Assembly (NCBI GenBank): GCA_041676645.1
Contig: JBAYRO010000154.1
Span: 1-5,208 of the forward strand
Length of the DNA stretch: 5,208 nt
From: JAMLIN01 sp041676645
GTDB taxonomy: Bacteria > Pseudomonadota > Gammaproteobacteria > Burkholderiales > Burkholderiaceae_E
Direction of reading: 5' to 3'
In this document: in pieces, positions 1-4,975 of the stretch
Layout of the letters: each line of letters opens with the position of its first letter
Numbering within the stretch: the stretch's first letter is position 1
The notes under the pieces: generated by a model
Seen by the model: only the letters and a program-made list of their open reading frames with translations
Database searches by the model: none
What the model was told of the DNA's origin: nothing
Translations under genes and position numbers: made by a program

Positions 1-213
1 ACTGACTACCTTGCGAAGTTCGACCGGGCGAACCGCACTGAACTCAACGGGTTGCTGATGGACAAGCTGAGTGATGCACTGGACGATAAGCAGAAGTACA
101 ACAAGATCAGTAACTTGCTCACCAAGCTTCGGCGTCAGGGCGTGATTGTCAATACCGGTTCTGATGCGGCGCCATGCTGGCGGTTAGCAGAGAGCTTGGG
201 AGGAGAAGAATAG
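1..213 (+). CDS. C-terminal fragment of a winged-helix-type protein, probably AlbA_2/RecG-like ATP-binding regulator
   Basis: The frame is open from the first base to a TAG at 211-213 and gives 70 residues; the start lies outside the window. The visible part begins TDYLAKFDRANRTELNGLL, continues through a lysine-rich helical stretch (DKLSDALDDKQKYNKISNLL, residues 21-40), then KLRRQGVI and a short turn ending in CWRL. This helix / recognition-helix / beta-wing order, with the phrase 'DKLSD.LD..QK.NKI.NLL.KLRR.G.I', is what I recall from the C-terminal winged helix of AlbA_2 (Schlafen-like) plus HATPase_c_4 proteins, often annotated as RecG-like or putative transcriptional regulators. Those proteins are frequent in genomic islands. 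The codons are less GC-rich than in all the other genes here, which suggests horizontal acquisition. The family call rests on pattern memory of a short tail, so another winged-helix protein is possible. Confidence 0.6.
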   Translation, partial: TDYLAKFDRANRTELNGLLMDKLSDALDDKQKYNKISNLLTKLRRQGVIVNTGSDAAPCWRLAESLGGEE

Positions 214-214
214 A

Positions 215-293
215 GATCTGCAGAGAGATTCATGTTTGGTTTCAATAAAATCAAGGACTTGGAGCTCTGGCTATCTCTGATCTGCAGAGAGAT
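215..293. repeat. 15-bp direct repeat pair GATCTGCAGAGAGAT
   Basis: GATCTGCAGAGAGAT occurs exactly at 215-229 and again at 279-293, 64 bp apart. The core GCAGAGAG also appears a third time inside the end of the preceding gene (187-194). The second copy sits in a short hairpin: TCTCTG (274-279) can pair with CAGAGA (285-290) over a 5-nt loop. The region between the copies is AT-rich compared with the rest of the window. The pair may mark a recombination junction or bind a regulator; the sequence does not decide which. Confidence 0.6.
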
Positions 294-311
294 CGCAAAG
301 AGGGAGGCCGT

Positions 312-1157
312 CTGACGTCTACCTATGACGCCAACGCCGGCATTCGCCTCGACGGCCGGGTCGCGATCGTCACCGGCGGCGGCTCGCGTGGCGAAGGCAT
401 CGGCAATGGCCGTGCGAGCGCGATGTTGCTGGCGATGCGCGGCGCGCGGGTGCTGGTCGCCGACCTCGGGATCGATGCCGCGAACGACACGGTGCGGCGC
501 ATCCGCGATGCCGGCGGCGAGGCCGAAGCAGTCGCCGCCGATGTCTCGCGCGCCGGCGACTGCGAGGCGCTGGTTGCCGATGCGCTGGCTCGCTGGGGAC
601 GGCTCGATGTGCTGGTCAACAATGTCGGCATCAGCGGCCCGCCGGGCAATGCGGTCGATGTCGACATCGAGGCCTGGGACCATGCGATGCGGGTCGATGT
701 CGGCTCGATGATGCTGATGGCGAAGTTCGCGATTCCCGCGATGCGCTCGGCCGGCCGCGGCGCCATCGTCAACATGGCCTCGGTCGCGGGATTCCGGGGC
801 GGCCATCCCAGCCTGCTCTATCCGACCGCCAAGGGCGCGGTGATCAACCTGACGCGTGCGATGGCCGCGCAGCACGGCACCGAGGGCATCCGGGTCAATT
901 GCGTGGCGCCCGGCATGGTCCACACGCCCATGGTCGCGTCACGGGGAATGACCGAGGAGATGCGCGAGCGTCGCCGCCTCGCCTCGCTGCTGCAGACCGA
1001 GGGCACGGGATGGGATGTCGCCGAAGCCGTCTGTTTCCTTGCCAGCGACGCCGCCCGCTGGATCACCGGCGTGATCCTGCCGGTCGATGCCGGCGCCTCC
1101 GCCGGTACCGATGCCAGCCGCAGCGTCACGCCGAAGAGCGACGGCAAGCGCAGCTGA
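312..1157 (+). CDS. Short-chain dehydrogenase/reductase (SDR), NAD(P)-dependent oxidoreductase
   Basis: This is a classical SDR, a cytosolic oxidoreductase acting on an alcohol/ketone whose identity cannot be read here. Numbering from the CTG at 312 (281 residues): the Rossmann motif TGGGSRGEGIG is at 21-31, an Asp ends beta-2 (D51, in VLVADL) and points to NAD(H) rather than NADP(H), NNVG is at 103-106, catalytic Ser157 lies 13 residues before Tyr170, and YPTAK gives Lys174. The sequence VNCVAPGMVHTPM after the active site and VDAG near the end are also typical. The first in-frame ATG (423) would remove the whole cofactor motif and cannot be the real start. The frame is open upstream to 249 but has no ATG, GTG or TTG. 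The CTG at 312 has GGGAGG 4 nt before it and gives a normal SDR N-terminus (TSTYDANAGIRLDGRVAIVTGG). An out-of-frame ATG lies at 325. The tetrad Asn is replaced by Asp129. The function call is firm; the start is uncertain. Confidence 0.9.
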   Translation: MTSTYDANAGIRLDGRVAIVTGGGSRGEGIGNGRASAMLLAMRGARVLVADLGIDAANDTVRRIRDAGGEAEAVAADVSRAGDCEALVADALARWGRLDVLVNNVGISGPPGNAVDVDIEAWDHAMRVDVGSMMLMAKFAIPAMRSAGRGAIVNMASVAGFRGGHPSLLYPTAKGAVINLTRAMAAQHGTEGIRVNCVAPGMVHTPMVASRGMTEEMRERRRLASLLQTEGTGWDVAEAVCFLASDAARWITGVILPVDAGASAGTDASRSVTPKSDGKRS

Positions 1158-1205
1158 ACGCAAGGTCCGTCCATGCGCAATCGTGCGCTTGAAGGCGAAT
1201 CCGTG

Positions 1206-1901
1206 TCAGGCGGGTCCGTCCAGGCGGGCGCTCCAGTCCTCGACGCGGCCGCGGGCGAGCCGGCGTTCGATCAGCGCTCGCCAGGACGGAACCAGCGGCA
1301 GGTCGAGCGCCGCGCGCAAGGCGCCTGGATCCCGCGACTTCCCGTAGAGCAGGTCCATGAGTCGCAGGAGCGACCAGGCGGCATGCGGTCGGTCGAGAAT
1401 CAGGATCTCGTCGCCGGCGGCGACGTTCCCGGGTTCGAGTACGCGCAGGTACCAGCCGGTGCGTCGCGTGTCCTGCACGCGGCGGCTCATGTCGGCTACC
1501 CCGAAGCGTTCGTTCAGTTTCCAGCAGGGCTGCCGCGCCTGCGAGACCTCAAGGATCGTGCTGCCGATGCGCAGCCGGTCGCCCAGGCACAGGCCCGCTT
1601 CGGTGATGCCCGCGGTACTGAGGTTCTCGCCGAAGGCGCCGGCGCTCGCCAGCACCGGCGGTTCGCCGAGTTCCCGGCGCCAGGTGGGGTAGTGTTCGAA
1701 GGCATAGGCGTGCACCGCCTTGTCGGGGCCGCCATGGAAGCGGGTGTCGCCCTGCTCGTCGCCATCGAGCCCGGTGGTGCCGACCGCTACCGGCCCCGCG
1801 CGCAGCGCCTTGGCGATCGCGCTGCGCCGCCCGCGCGCGAACTCGACCGCGCGTCCGGTGCGTACCTCGCGCACGGTCCCGAGCCGACCCCCATGCTGCA
1901 T
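1206..1901 (-). CDS. yiiM: MOSC domain protein, YiiM-like
   Basis: The 231-residue product matches the YiiM layout and length (E. coli YiiM is about 224). A MOSC beta-barrel comes first: GLDGDEQGDTRFHGGPDKAVHAY at about 44-66 (HGG at 56-58), then AGAFGENLSTAGIT at about 87-100, CLGDRLRIG at 105-113 and VSQARQPCWKLNERFG at 119-134, which holds the conserved Cys126. A C-terminal helical part (about 170-225) fits the small three-helix domain of YiiM proteins. MOSC domains are a molybdenum-cofactor-binding or sulfur-carrier fold; in E. coli, YiiM and YcbX give Moco-dependent resistance to N-hydroxylated base analogues such as 6-hydroxylaminopurine. The ATG at 1901 follows the TGA of the J-domain/PilZ gene by 2 nt with no clear Shine-Dalgarno, so translation is probably coupled. 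A much longer open frame continues upstream, but it only overlaps the J-domain gene in another frame. Confidence 0.9.
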   Translation of the reverse strand: MQHGGRLGTVREVRTGRAVEFARGRRSAIAKALRAGPVAVGTTGLDGDEQGDTRFHGGPDKAVHAYAFEHYPTWRRELGEPPVLASAGAFGENLSTAGITEAGLCLGDRLRIGSTILEVSQARQPCWKLNERFGVADMSRRVQDTRRTGWYLRVLEPGNVAAGDEILILDRPHAAWSLLRLMDLLYGKSRDPGALRAALDLPLVPSWRALIERRLARGRVEDWSARLDGPA

Positions 1902-1903
1902 GC

Positions 1904-2677
1904 TCAGGCGGTTTCCGATACGAACACGCCGGTGCGGCGGGTCAGCGCGAGGCTCAGCAGGCGCGCATGGAGGATATGGTCGCCATATTCGCGCTGGCTG
2001 CCGACGATCGTGGCGATCGCTTCGAAATCCTGTGCCTGGATCCACACGCGCGTATCGTCGGCTACCGCCGTGGTGGTGACGAGGCCCAGGCCCGAGAGCG
2101 ACAGATCGCGCAGCCGCACCGACAGCGTCGCGCCGCCATCCTGGCGCTGCATGATCGCCAGGTTGGCGCGGGGCCGACGCGAGGCGCCCCGGCGGCCAAG
2201 GATTTCCTGCGCCTGGGCGTCCGGTGCCGGCGGTTTGGCGAGCGGTGCCCGGCAGCGCGCGCAGCGGGTGGCGGGCTTGATCGTCACGGGCACCGCCAAA
2301 GCGCACCAGGGGCAGTGCTCGCCGTCCTCGTCGGCCATCGTCCAGGCGGTGCCGTCCGACGAGCCCTGGCTGCCGCGAGCCGCGGCGCCCGCCGCCTGCC
2401 ATGGCCCGGCGTGTCCCGTCGCCGCCTCCGCCCGGTCGGCCCGGCGTCCGCGGTACGGCAAGCGGCCGATCTCGAGATCGTAGGCGGCGCGTCGCTCGGG
2501 ATCGCCGAGCACCGCGTAGGCTTCGTTGACGAGGATCGCCATGTCGTGATCGCCGCCCAGGTCGGGATGCATCTTCAGCTTGCTCATCAGGGTGCGGTAG
2601 CTTGCCTTGATGATCTCCGCCGGCGCCTCGGGCTGGACATGCAGGATCCGGTAGTAGTTGCGGCGGTTGTTCTTCAT
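1904..2677 (-). CDS. J-domain / zinc-ribbon / PilZ-domain fusion protein
   Basis: The 257-residue product shows three modules. Residues about 7-68 are a J domain: YYRILHV, a basic helix, the HPD tripeptide at 37-39, then NEAYAVLGDPERRAAYD; such domains stimulate the ATPase of DnaK-type Hsp70. After a low-complexity linker (about 75-118), CPWC (122-125) and CARC (139-142) form a likely four-cysteine zinc ribbon. Residues about 163-245 look like PilZ: an arginine-rich RRGASRRPR segment followed by DLSLSG (191-196), matching the RxxxR and DxSxxG elements that bind cyclic di-GMP, then alternating beta-strand sequence. It has no Gly/Phe region or DnaJ-type central zinc domain, so it is not DnaJ itself. 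The ATG at 2677 begins exactly at the J domain and has GGGA about 10 nt upstream; an ATG at 2764 would add 29 residues of no domain character. The gene heads a two-gene operon with the MOSC gene. No signal peptide or membrane segment is seen, so the protein is probably cytosolic. Confidence 0.85.
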   Translation of the reverse strand: MKNNRRNYYRILHVQPEAPAEIIKASYRTLMSKLKMHPDLGGDHDMAILVNEAYAVLGDPERRAAYDLEIGRLPYRGRRADRAEAATGHAGPWQAAGAAARGSQGSSDGTAWTMADEDGEHCPWCALAVPVTIKPATRCARCRAPLAKPPAPDAQAQEILGRRGASRRPRANLAIMQRQDGGATLSVRLRDLSLSGLGLVTTTAVADDTRVWIQAQDFEAIATIVGSQREYGDHILHARLLSLALTRRTGVFVSETA

Positions 2678-2784
2678 GGCGATCCCGTAGCGAGGCCAAA
2701 GGCGGCGGTCCGATCTTCGCAGCCTTGTCCGATTACCCACAGGGTATCGGCGACGATCGGTCATCCGGTGGCGATAGCCGCCAT

Positions 2785-2814
2785 TTGACTAGCGGTGCAT
2801 CGGCTGTCGATACT
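2785..2814 (+). promoter_or_regulatory. Probable sigma70-type promoter of the small exported-protein gene
   Basis: TTGACT (2785-2790) matches the -35 consensus at five of six positions. GATACT (2809-2814) matches the -10 at four of six, with an 18-bp spacer. Transcription would begin near 2821 and leave a leader of about 30 nt before the ATG at 2851, with the Shine-Dalgarno inside it. The promoter lies in the divergent region between the J-domain gene and the exported-protein gene. No equally good promoter was seen for the opposite strand. Confidence 0.5.
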
Positions 2815-2850
2815 GGCAGCAGTGCCGACACCGGCTGGTGGAGAACCCCG

Positions 2851-3312
2851 ATGCCCTGTTCCTGGCGGCCGAGCGCCGCCTCTTCGCTGGCAATCGCACT
2901 CTGGATATGCGCAACATCGGCCATGGCGCAGTCCGCCACTCCCGAAACTCCCGGCCAGGCCCGTCTCAAGGGCAGGATCGGCGATGTTCCCCTCGAGATG
3001 ATTGGCTATTGCCGCCTCGCCCGCAAGGGCGAGCCGTTCACTTTCTGGTCCGATGGCGAAACCGGCCCGGCCCTGGGCGATGCCAATCGCGACGGCGTGT
3101 ACCTGGTGCTGGCGGTCACCCGCGAGGAGCCGGGCGCGGCCCTGGCGGCAAGCGTCGTGTTTCGCCACCAGGGGCGGGTGGTGTTCGAAGGCGTCAGGCT
3201 GCCGGCATTCACCCTCTCGGGCAATACCTTTTCCGTCGATACCCTGGTGGCTCCGGTGGGCGGCGCCGATCCGGTCCTGCTGCGCCTTGCGATCGTCTGC
3301 GGCTCGTTGTAG
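2851..3312 (+). CDS. Small exported protein of unknown function
   Basis: The product has 153 residues. A Sec-type signal peptide is clear: a short N-region with one Arg, a hydrophobic core (about 13-23, LAIALWICATS) and an AMA|QS cleavage site after residue 26. The mature protein of about 127 residues is rich in beta-type sequence and has two cysteines, Cys54 (IGYCRLA) and Cys150 (IVCGSL), which could form a disulfide in the periplasm. DANRDG (77-82) resembles the first half of a calcium-binding EF-hand loop but lacks the acidic residue at loop position 12. I do not recognise the family. The ATG at 2851 was chosen because GGAGA lies 6 nt upstream and the signal peptide begins there; the same frame is open further upstream, but that extension would bury the signal peptide and run through the promoter. 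The gene is monocistronic and converges with the phospholipase D-like gene, leaving 27 nt between the stops. Confidence 0.75.
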   Translation: MPCSWRPSAASSLAIALWICATSAMAQSATPETPGQARLKGRIGDVPLEMIGYCRLARKGEPFTFWSDGETGPALGDANRDGVYLVLAVTREEPGAALAASVVFRHQGRVVFEGVRLPAFTLSGNTFSVDTLVAPVGGADPVLLRLAIVCGSL

Positions 3313-3347
3313 GGCTCGAACTCCTTGCCGGAGTCGACGTCAGAGCC
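3313..3347. terminator. Possible hairpin terminator between convergent genes
   Basis: ACTCC (3320-3324) pairs with GGAGT (3330-3334) over a 5-nt loop, and GCTC-side bases extend this with one bulged A. An outer GGCTC (3313-3317) can pair with GAGCC (3343-3347). The structure sits exactly where the exported-protein and phospholipase D-like genes meet tail to tail and overlaps the stop of the latter. There is no T-tract on either strand, so it would be at best a weak or factor-assisted terminator. Confidence 0.25.
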
Positions 3348-4653
3348 AGTATTCCCACAGGCGGGCGAACCAGCCCTTGGCGCGGTCGAGCAGGCTGCGC
3401 TCGGCGATGCGGGCCGCATCGACCTCGACGGACTGCTCGAGGTCGGCTTCGAAGAGTGTCTCCATCTCCCGGCCAAGGCGTCGGTCGATGACGATGACGC
3501 TCAGCTCGTCGTTGTGCAGGAAGCTGCGGTAGTCGAGATTGGCCGTGCCTACGCTGAGCCAGTAGCCGTCGATCACCGCGGTCTTGGCATGAAGCAGTGC
3601 GTCCTGGCGTTCATAGAGGCGCACCCCACCTTCGACCAGTCTCGGATAGTGCGCGCGGGCGGCCCAGCGCAGTAGCGCCCAATCGCTGGGCCCGGGCAGC
3701 AGCAGCCGGACGTCCACGCCGCGTTCGACGGCTTCGATCAGGTCGGTGATCAGGCCCTCGTCGGGTGCGAAGTAGGCGGTCGTGAGCCAGATGCGGTCGG
3801 TGGCGAGCGCGATCGCCGATCGCAGCACCGCGTAGTTGCTCGCCCGGTTGGACTCGGGGCCGCTGGCGACGATCCGCACTTCCCGGCGTTCGGCATCCGG
3901 TTCGGCGGGCTCCTGGTCGGTCTCGGCGATGGGCGTGTAGTTGCCGCAGCCTTGCGAGGCCCAGCTCTGGGCGAAGAGCTGCTGCAGGCGAGCCACCGCC
4001 GGCCCGCGCAGCTTGACGCCCGAGTCCCGCCAGGGTGTTTCGTCCGCTTCATGGTGGCGCCGCGCTCCCGCGGGGCTGGAACTGACGGAATACACCCCGC
4101 TGATGTTCAGTCCGCCGGTGAATGCGGTATGGCCGTCGACGATGAGCATCTTGCGATGGTCACGATGGTTCAATGACCAGCGGTTGATCGCTCGCAAGGG
4201 ATTGACCGGATTGAATTCGCAGACCTGCATGCCGATCGCCTCGAGCCGGGTGAAGACTTCGCGCGGTGTGCCCAGCGAGCCCACGCTGTCGTAGAGCAGG
4301 TTGATCCGCACGCCGGCGCGGGCGCGCCGCTCGAGGGCTTCGATCAGCTCGCCCCCGATTCCCACCGGATCGAAGATGTAGGTCTCGACATCGACCTGCT
4401 CTCGGGCGGACTCCACCGCTTCGATCATCGCCTCGAAGTTGGCTTCTCCATCGACCAGCAGGGTCACTTCGTTGCCGGTACTCAGTTCGTCGCCGATTTC
4501 GGGATGGCGGTAACGTTCCTCGATGGGCAGCGTCCGGCGTTTCTCGGCCATCTGGAGTGCGGTGGTCCTGTCGGGGAGCGCGTCGGGAAAGCCGCAGCCG
4601 TCGAGCAGCGTCAGCACGGCGAGGATTCCGGTACTTGCCATGAGGCGGCGCAT
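3340..4653 (-). CDS. Phospholipase D / cardiolipin synthase-like lipoprotein with two HKD motifs
   Basis: The 437-residue protein belongs to the phospholipase D superfamily. Two complete HxKx4D motifs are visible: H166-K168-D173 (HRKMLIVDGHTAFTGGLNIS) and H355-K357-D362 (HAKTAVIDGYWLSVGTANLD). Both are followed by the G-G/T-x-N segment of the family. The first half also has the DVETYIFDPVGIG and RINLLYDSVGS strands seen in bacterial cardiolipin synthases. Such enzymes transfer phosphatidyl groups through a histidine intermediate, for example to make cardiolipin from phosphatidylglycerol. The N-terminus MRRLMASTGILAVLTLLDGC looks like a lipoprotein signal with Cys20 as the lipidated residue, although Asp at -2 is unusual; there are no other membrane helices. 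A phospholipase or a phosphatidyl transferase with another acceptor is also possible. Start: the ATG at 4653 begins directly with the signal sequence; an ATG at residue 5 is an alternative. The Shine-Dalgarno (GAAAGA) is weak. Confidence 0.88.
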   Translation of the reverse strand: MRRLMASTGILAVLTLLDGCGFPDALPDRTTALQMAEKRRTLPIEERYRHPEIGDELSTGNEVTLLVDGEANFEAMIEAVESAREQVDVETYIFDPVGIGGELIEALERRARAGVRINLLYDSVGSLGTPREVFTRLEAIGMQVCEFNPVNPLRAINRWSLNHRDHRKMLIVDGHTAFTGGLNISGVYSVSSSPAGARRHHEADETPWRDSGVKLRGPAVARLQQLFAQSWASQGCGNYTPIAETDQEPAEPDAERREVRIVASGPESNRASNYAVLRSAIALATDRIWLTTAYFAPDEGLITDLIEAVERGVDVRLLLPGPSDWALLRWAARAHYPRLVEGGVRLYERQDALLHAKTAVIDGYWLSVGTANLDYRSFLHNDELSVIVIDRRLGREMETLFEADLEQSVEVDAARIAERSLLDRAKGWFARLWEYWL

Positions 4654-4947
4654 GTTCTTTCAGGGCGAGGTCGTTGGCGGCCCGCCCCGGGGCCCTGGAT
4701 GCAGCCTTCGACGCAAGCTCGGTGCCCGCGCCGAGGGCGCGGGCCGGCGACGGAAATATTGGCCGATCGAATCCGTCGGGGTATCGCTACCGGCGGGCAC
4801 GCGTCCTGCAGATCGATTATCGGCAGCGAGCGACGGCGATTATCGGTCGCTGCCGGGACGGTTTCGGCGTTGCGCATCCCCAGTGTTGCGCCGGAACGGT
4901 CTCCAGTCTCCTCCCCCTGCGGCCAATCCCCCGTGAGCCGCAGTCTC
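4654..4947. other. Non-coding region upstream of the phospholipase D-like gene, rich in hairpins
   Basis: I see no convincing protein gene here; the open frames on both strands have no family resemblance and no good Shine-Dalgarno. The stretch must contain the promoter and leader of the minus-strand lipoprotein gene. It holds a 10-bp palindrome GCCCCGGGGC (4684-4693), a strong 9-bp hairpin GCCCGCGCC/GGCGCGGGC with a 3-nt loop (4724-4744), a 9-bp hairpin CGGCAGCGA/TCGCTGCCG (4821-4829 with 4847-4855), and a 7-bp hairpin CTGCGGC/GCCGCAG (4917-4923 with 4937-4943). A pyrimidine-rich stretch, CTCCTCCCCC (4909-4918), is complementary to a Shine-Dalgarno sequence. No T-tract follows the upstream hairpins. 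Confidence 0.5.
4814..4846. promoter_or_regulatory. Operator-like direct repeats CGATTATCGG
   Basis: CGATTATCGG occurs at 4814-4823 and 4837-4846, 23 bp apart or close to two helical turns. Each copy contains CGAT-T-ATCG, which is itself palindromic around the central base, so a dimeric regulator could bind both on one DNA face. The pair lies about 160-190 bp upstream of the phospholipase D-like start and about 100-130 bp before the plus-strand terminator. The second copy lies in the loop of the CGGCAGCGA/TCGCTGCCG hairpin. The regulatory role is inferred from the pattern only. Confidence 0.3.
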
Positions 4948-4973
4948 CGCCCGGCCTTGCGCCGGGCGTTTTT
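4948..4973 (+). terminator. Rho-independent terminator
   Basis: CGCCCGGC (4948-4955) pairs perfectly with GCCGGGCG (4961-4968) around a 5-nt loop (CTTGC) and is followed directly by TTTTT (4969-4973). This is a textbook intrinsic terminator for plus-strand transcription. On the minus strand no T-tract follows the stem, so it is directional. No recognised plus-strand gene ends just before it within the window; the nearest plus-strand gene ends at 3312. Confidence 0.88.
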
Positions 4974-4975
4974 CT

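Noticed and set aside
325..711. Plus-strand frame beginning at the ATG at 325
   Set aside because: It is out of frame with the SDR, its product is Ala/Arg/Ser-rich without a motif, and it runs over well-supported SDR coding sequence.
135..923. Long minus-strand frame opposite the SDR gene
   Set aside because: His/Arg/Ala/Asp-rich translation typical of the antisense of a GC-rich gene, with no domain.
423..1157. SDR gene starting at the first in-frame ATG
   Set aside because: It would lack the TGGGSRGEGIG cofactor motif, which is encoded upstream in the same frame; the start must be before 375.
1175..1188. Hairpin GCGCA/TGCGC between the SDR and MOSC genes as a terminator
   Set aside because: Only five base pairs and no T-tract on either strand; too weak to annotate, although a terminator would be expected there.
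1206..2699. Single 497-residue minus-strand protein
   Set aside because: Only its last 231 residues are a real protein (YiiM-like). The upstream half overlaps the J/PilZ gene in another frame and has biased, non-family sequence.
2678..2764. 29-residue N-terminal extension of the J/PilZ protein
   Set aside because: The extension is Arg-rich without domain character; the J domain begins directly after the ATG at 2677.
2725..2850. 42-residue N-terminal extension of the exported protein
   Set aside because: It would bury a clear signal peptide and include the likely promoter; the ATG at 2851 has its own Shine-Dalgarno.
2908..2910. Cys20 of the exported protein as a lipobox cysteine
   Set aside because: The residues before it (LWI) do not fit a lipobox, and AMA|QS after residue 26 is a good ordinary cleavage site.
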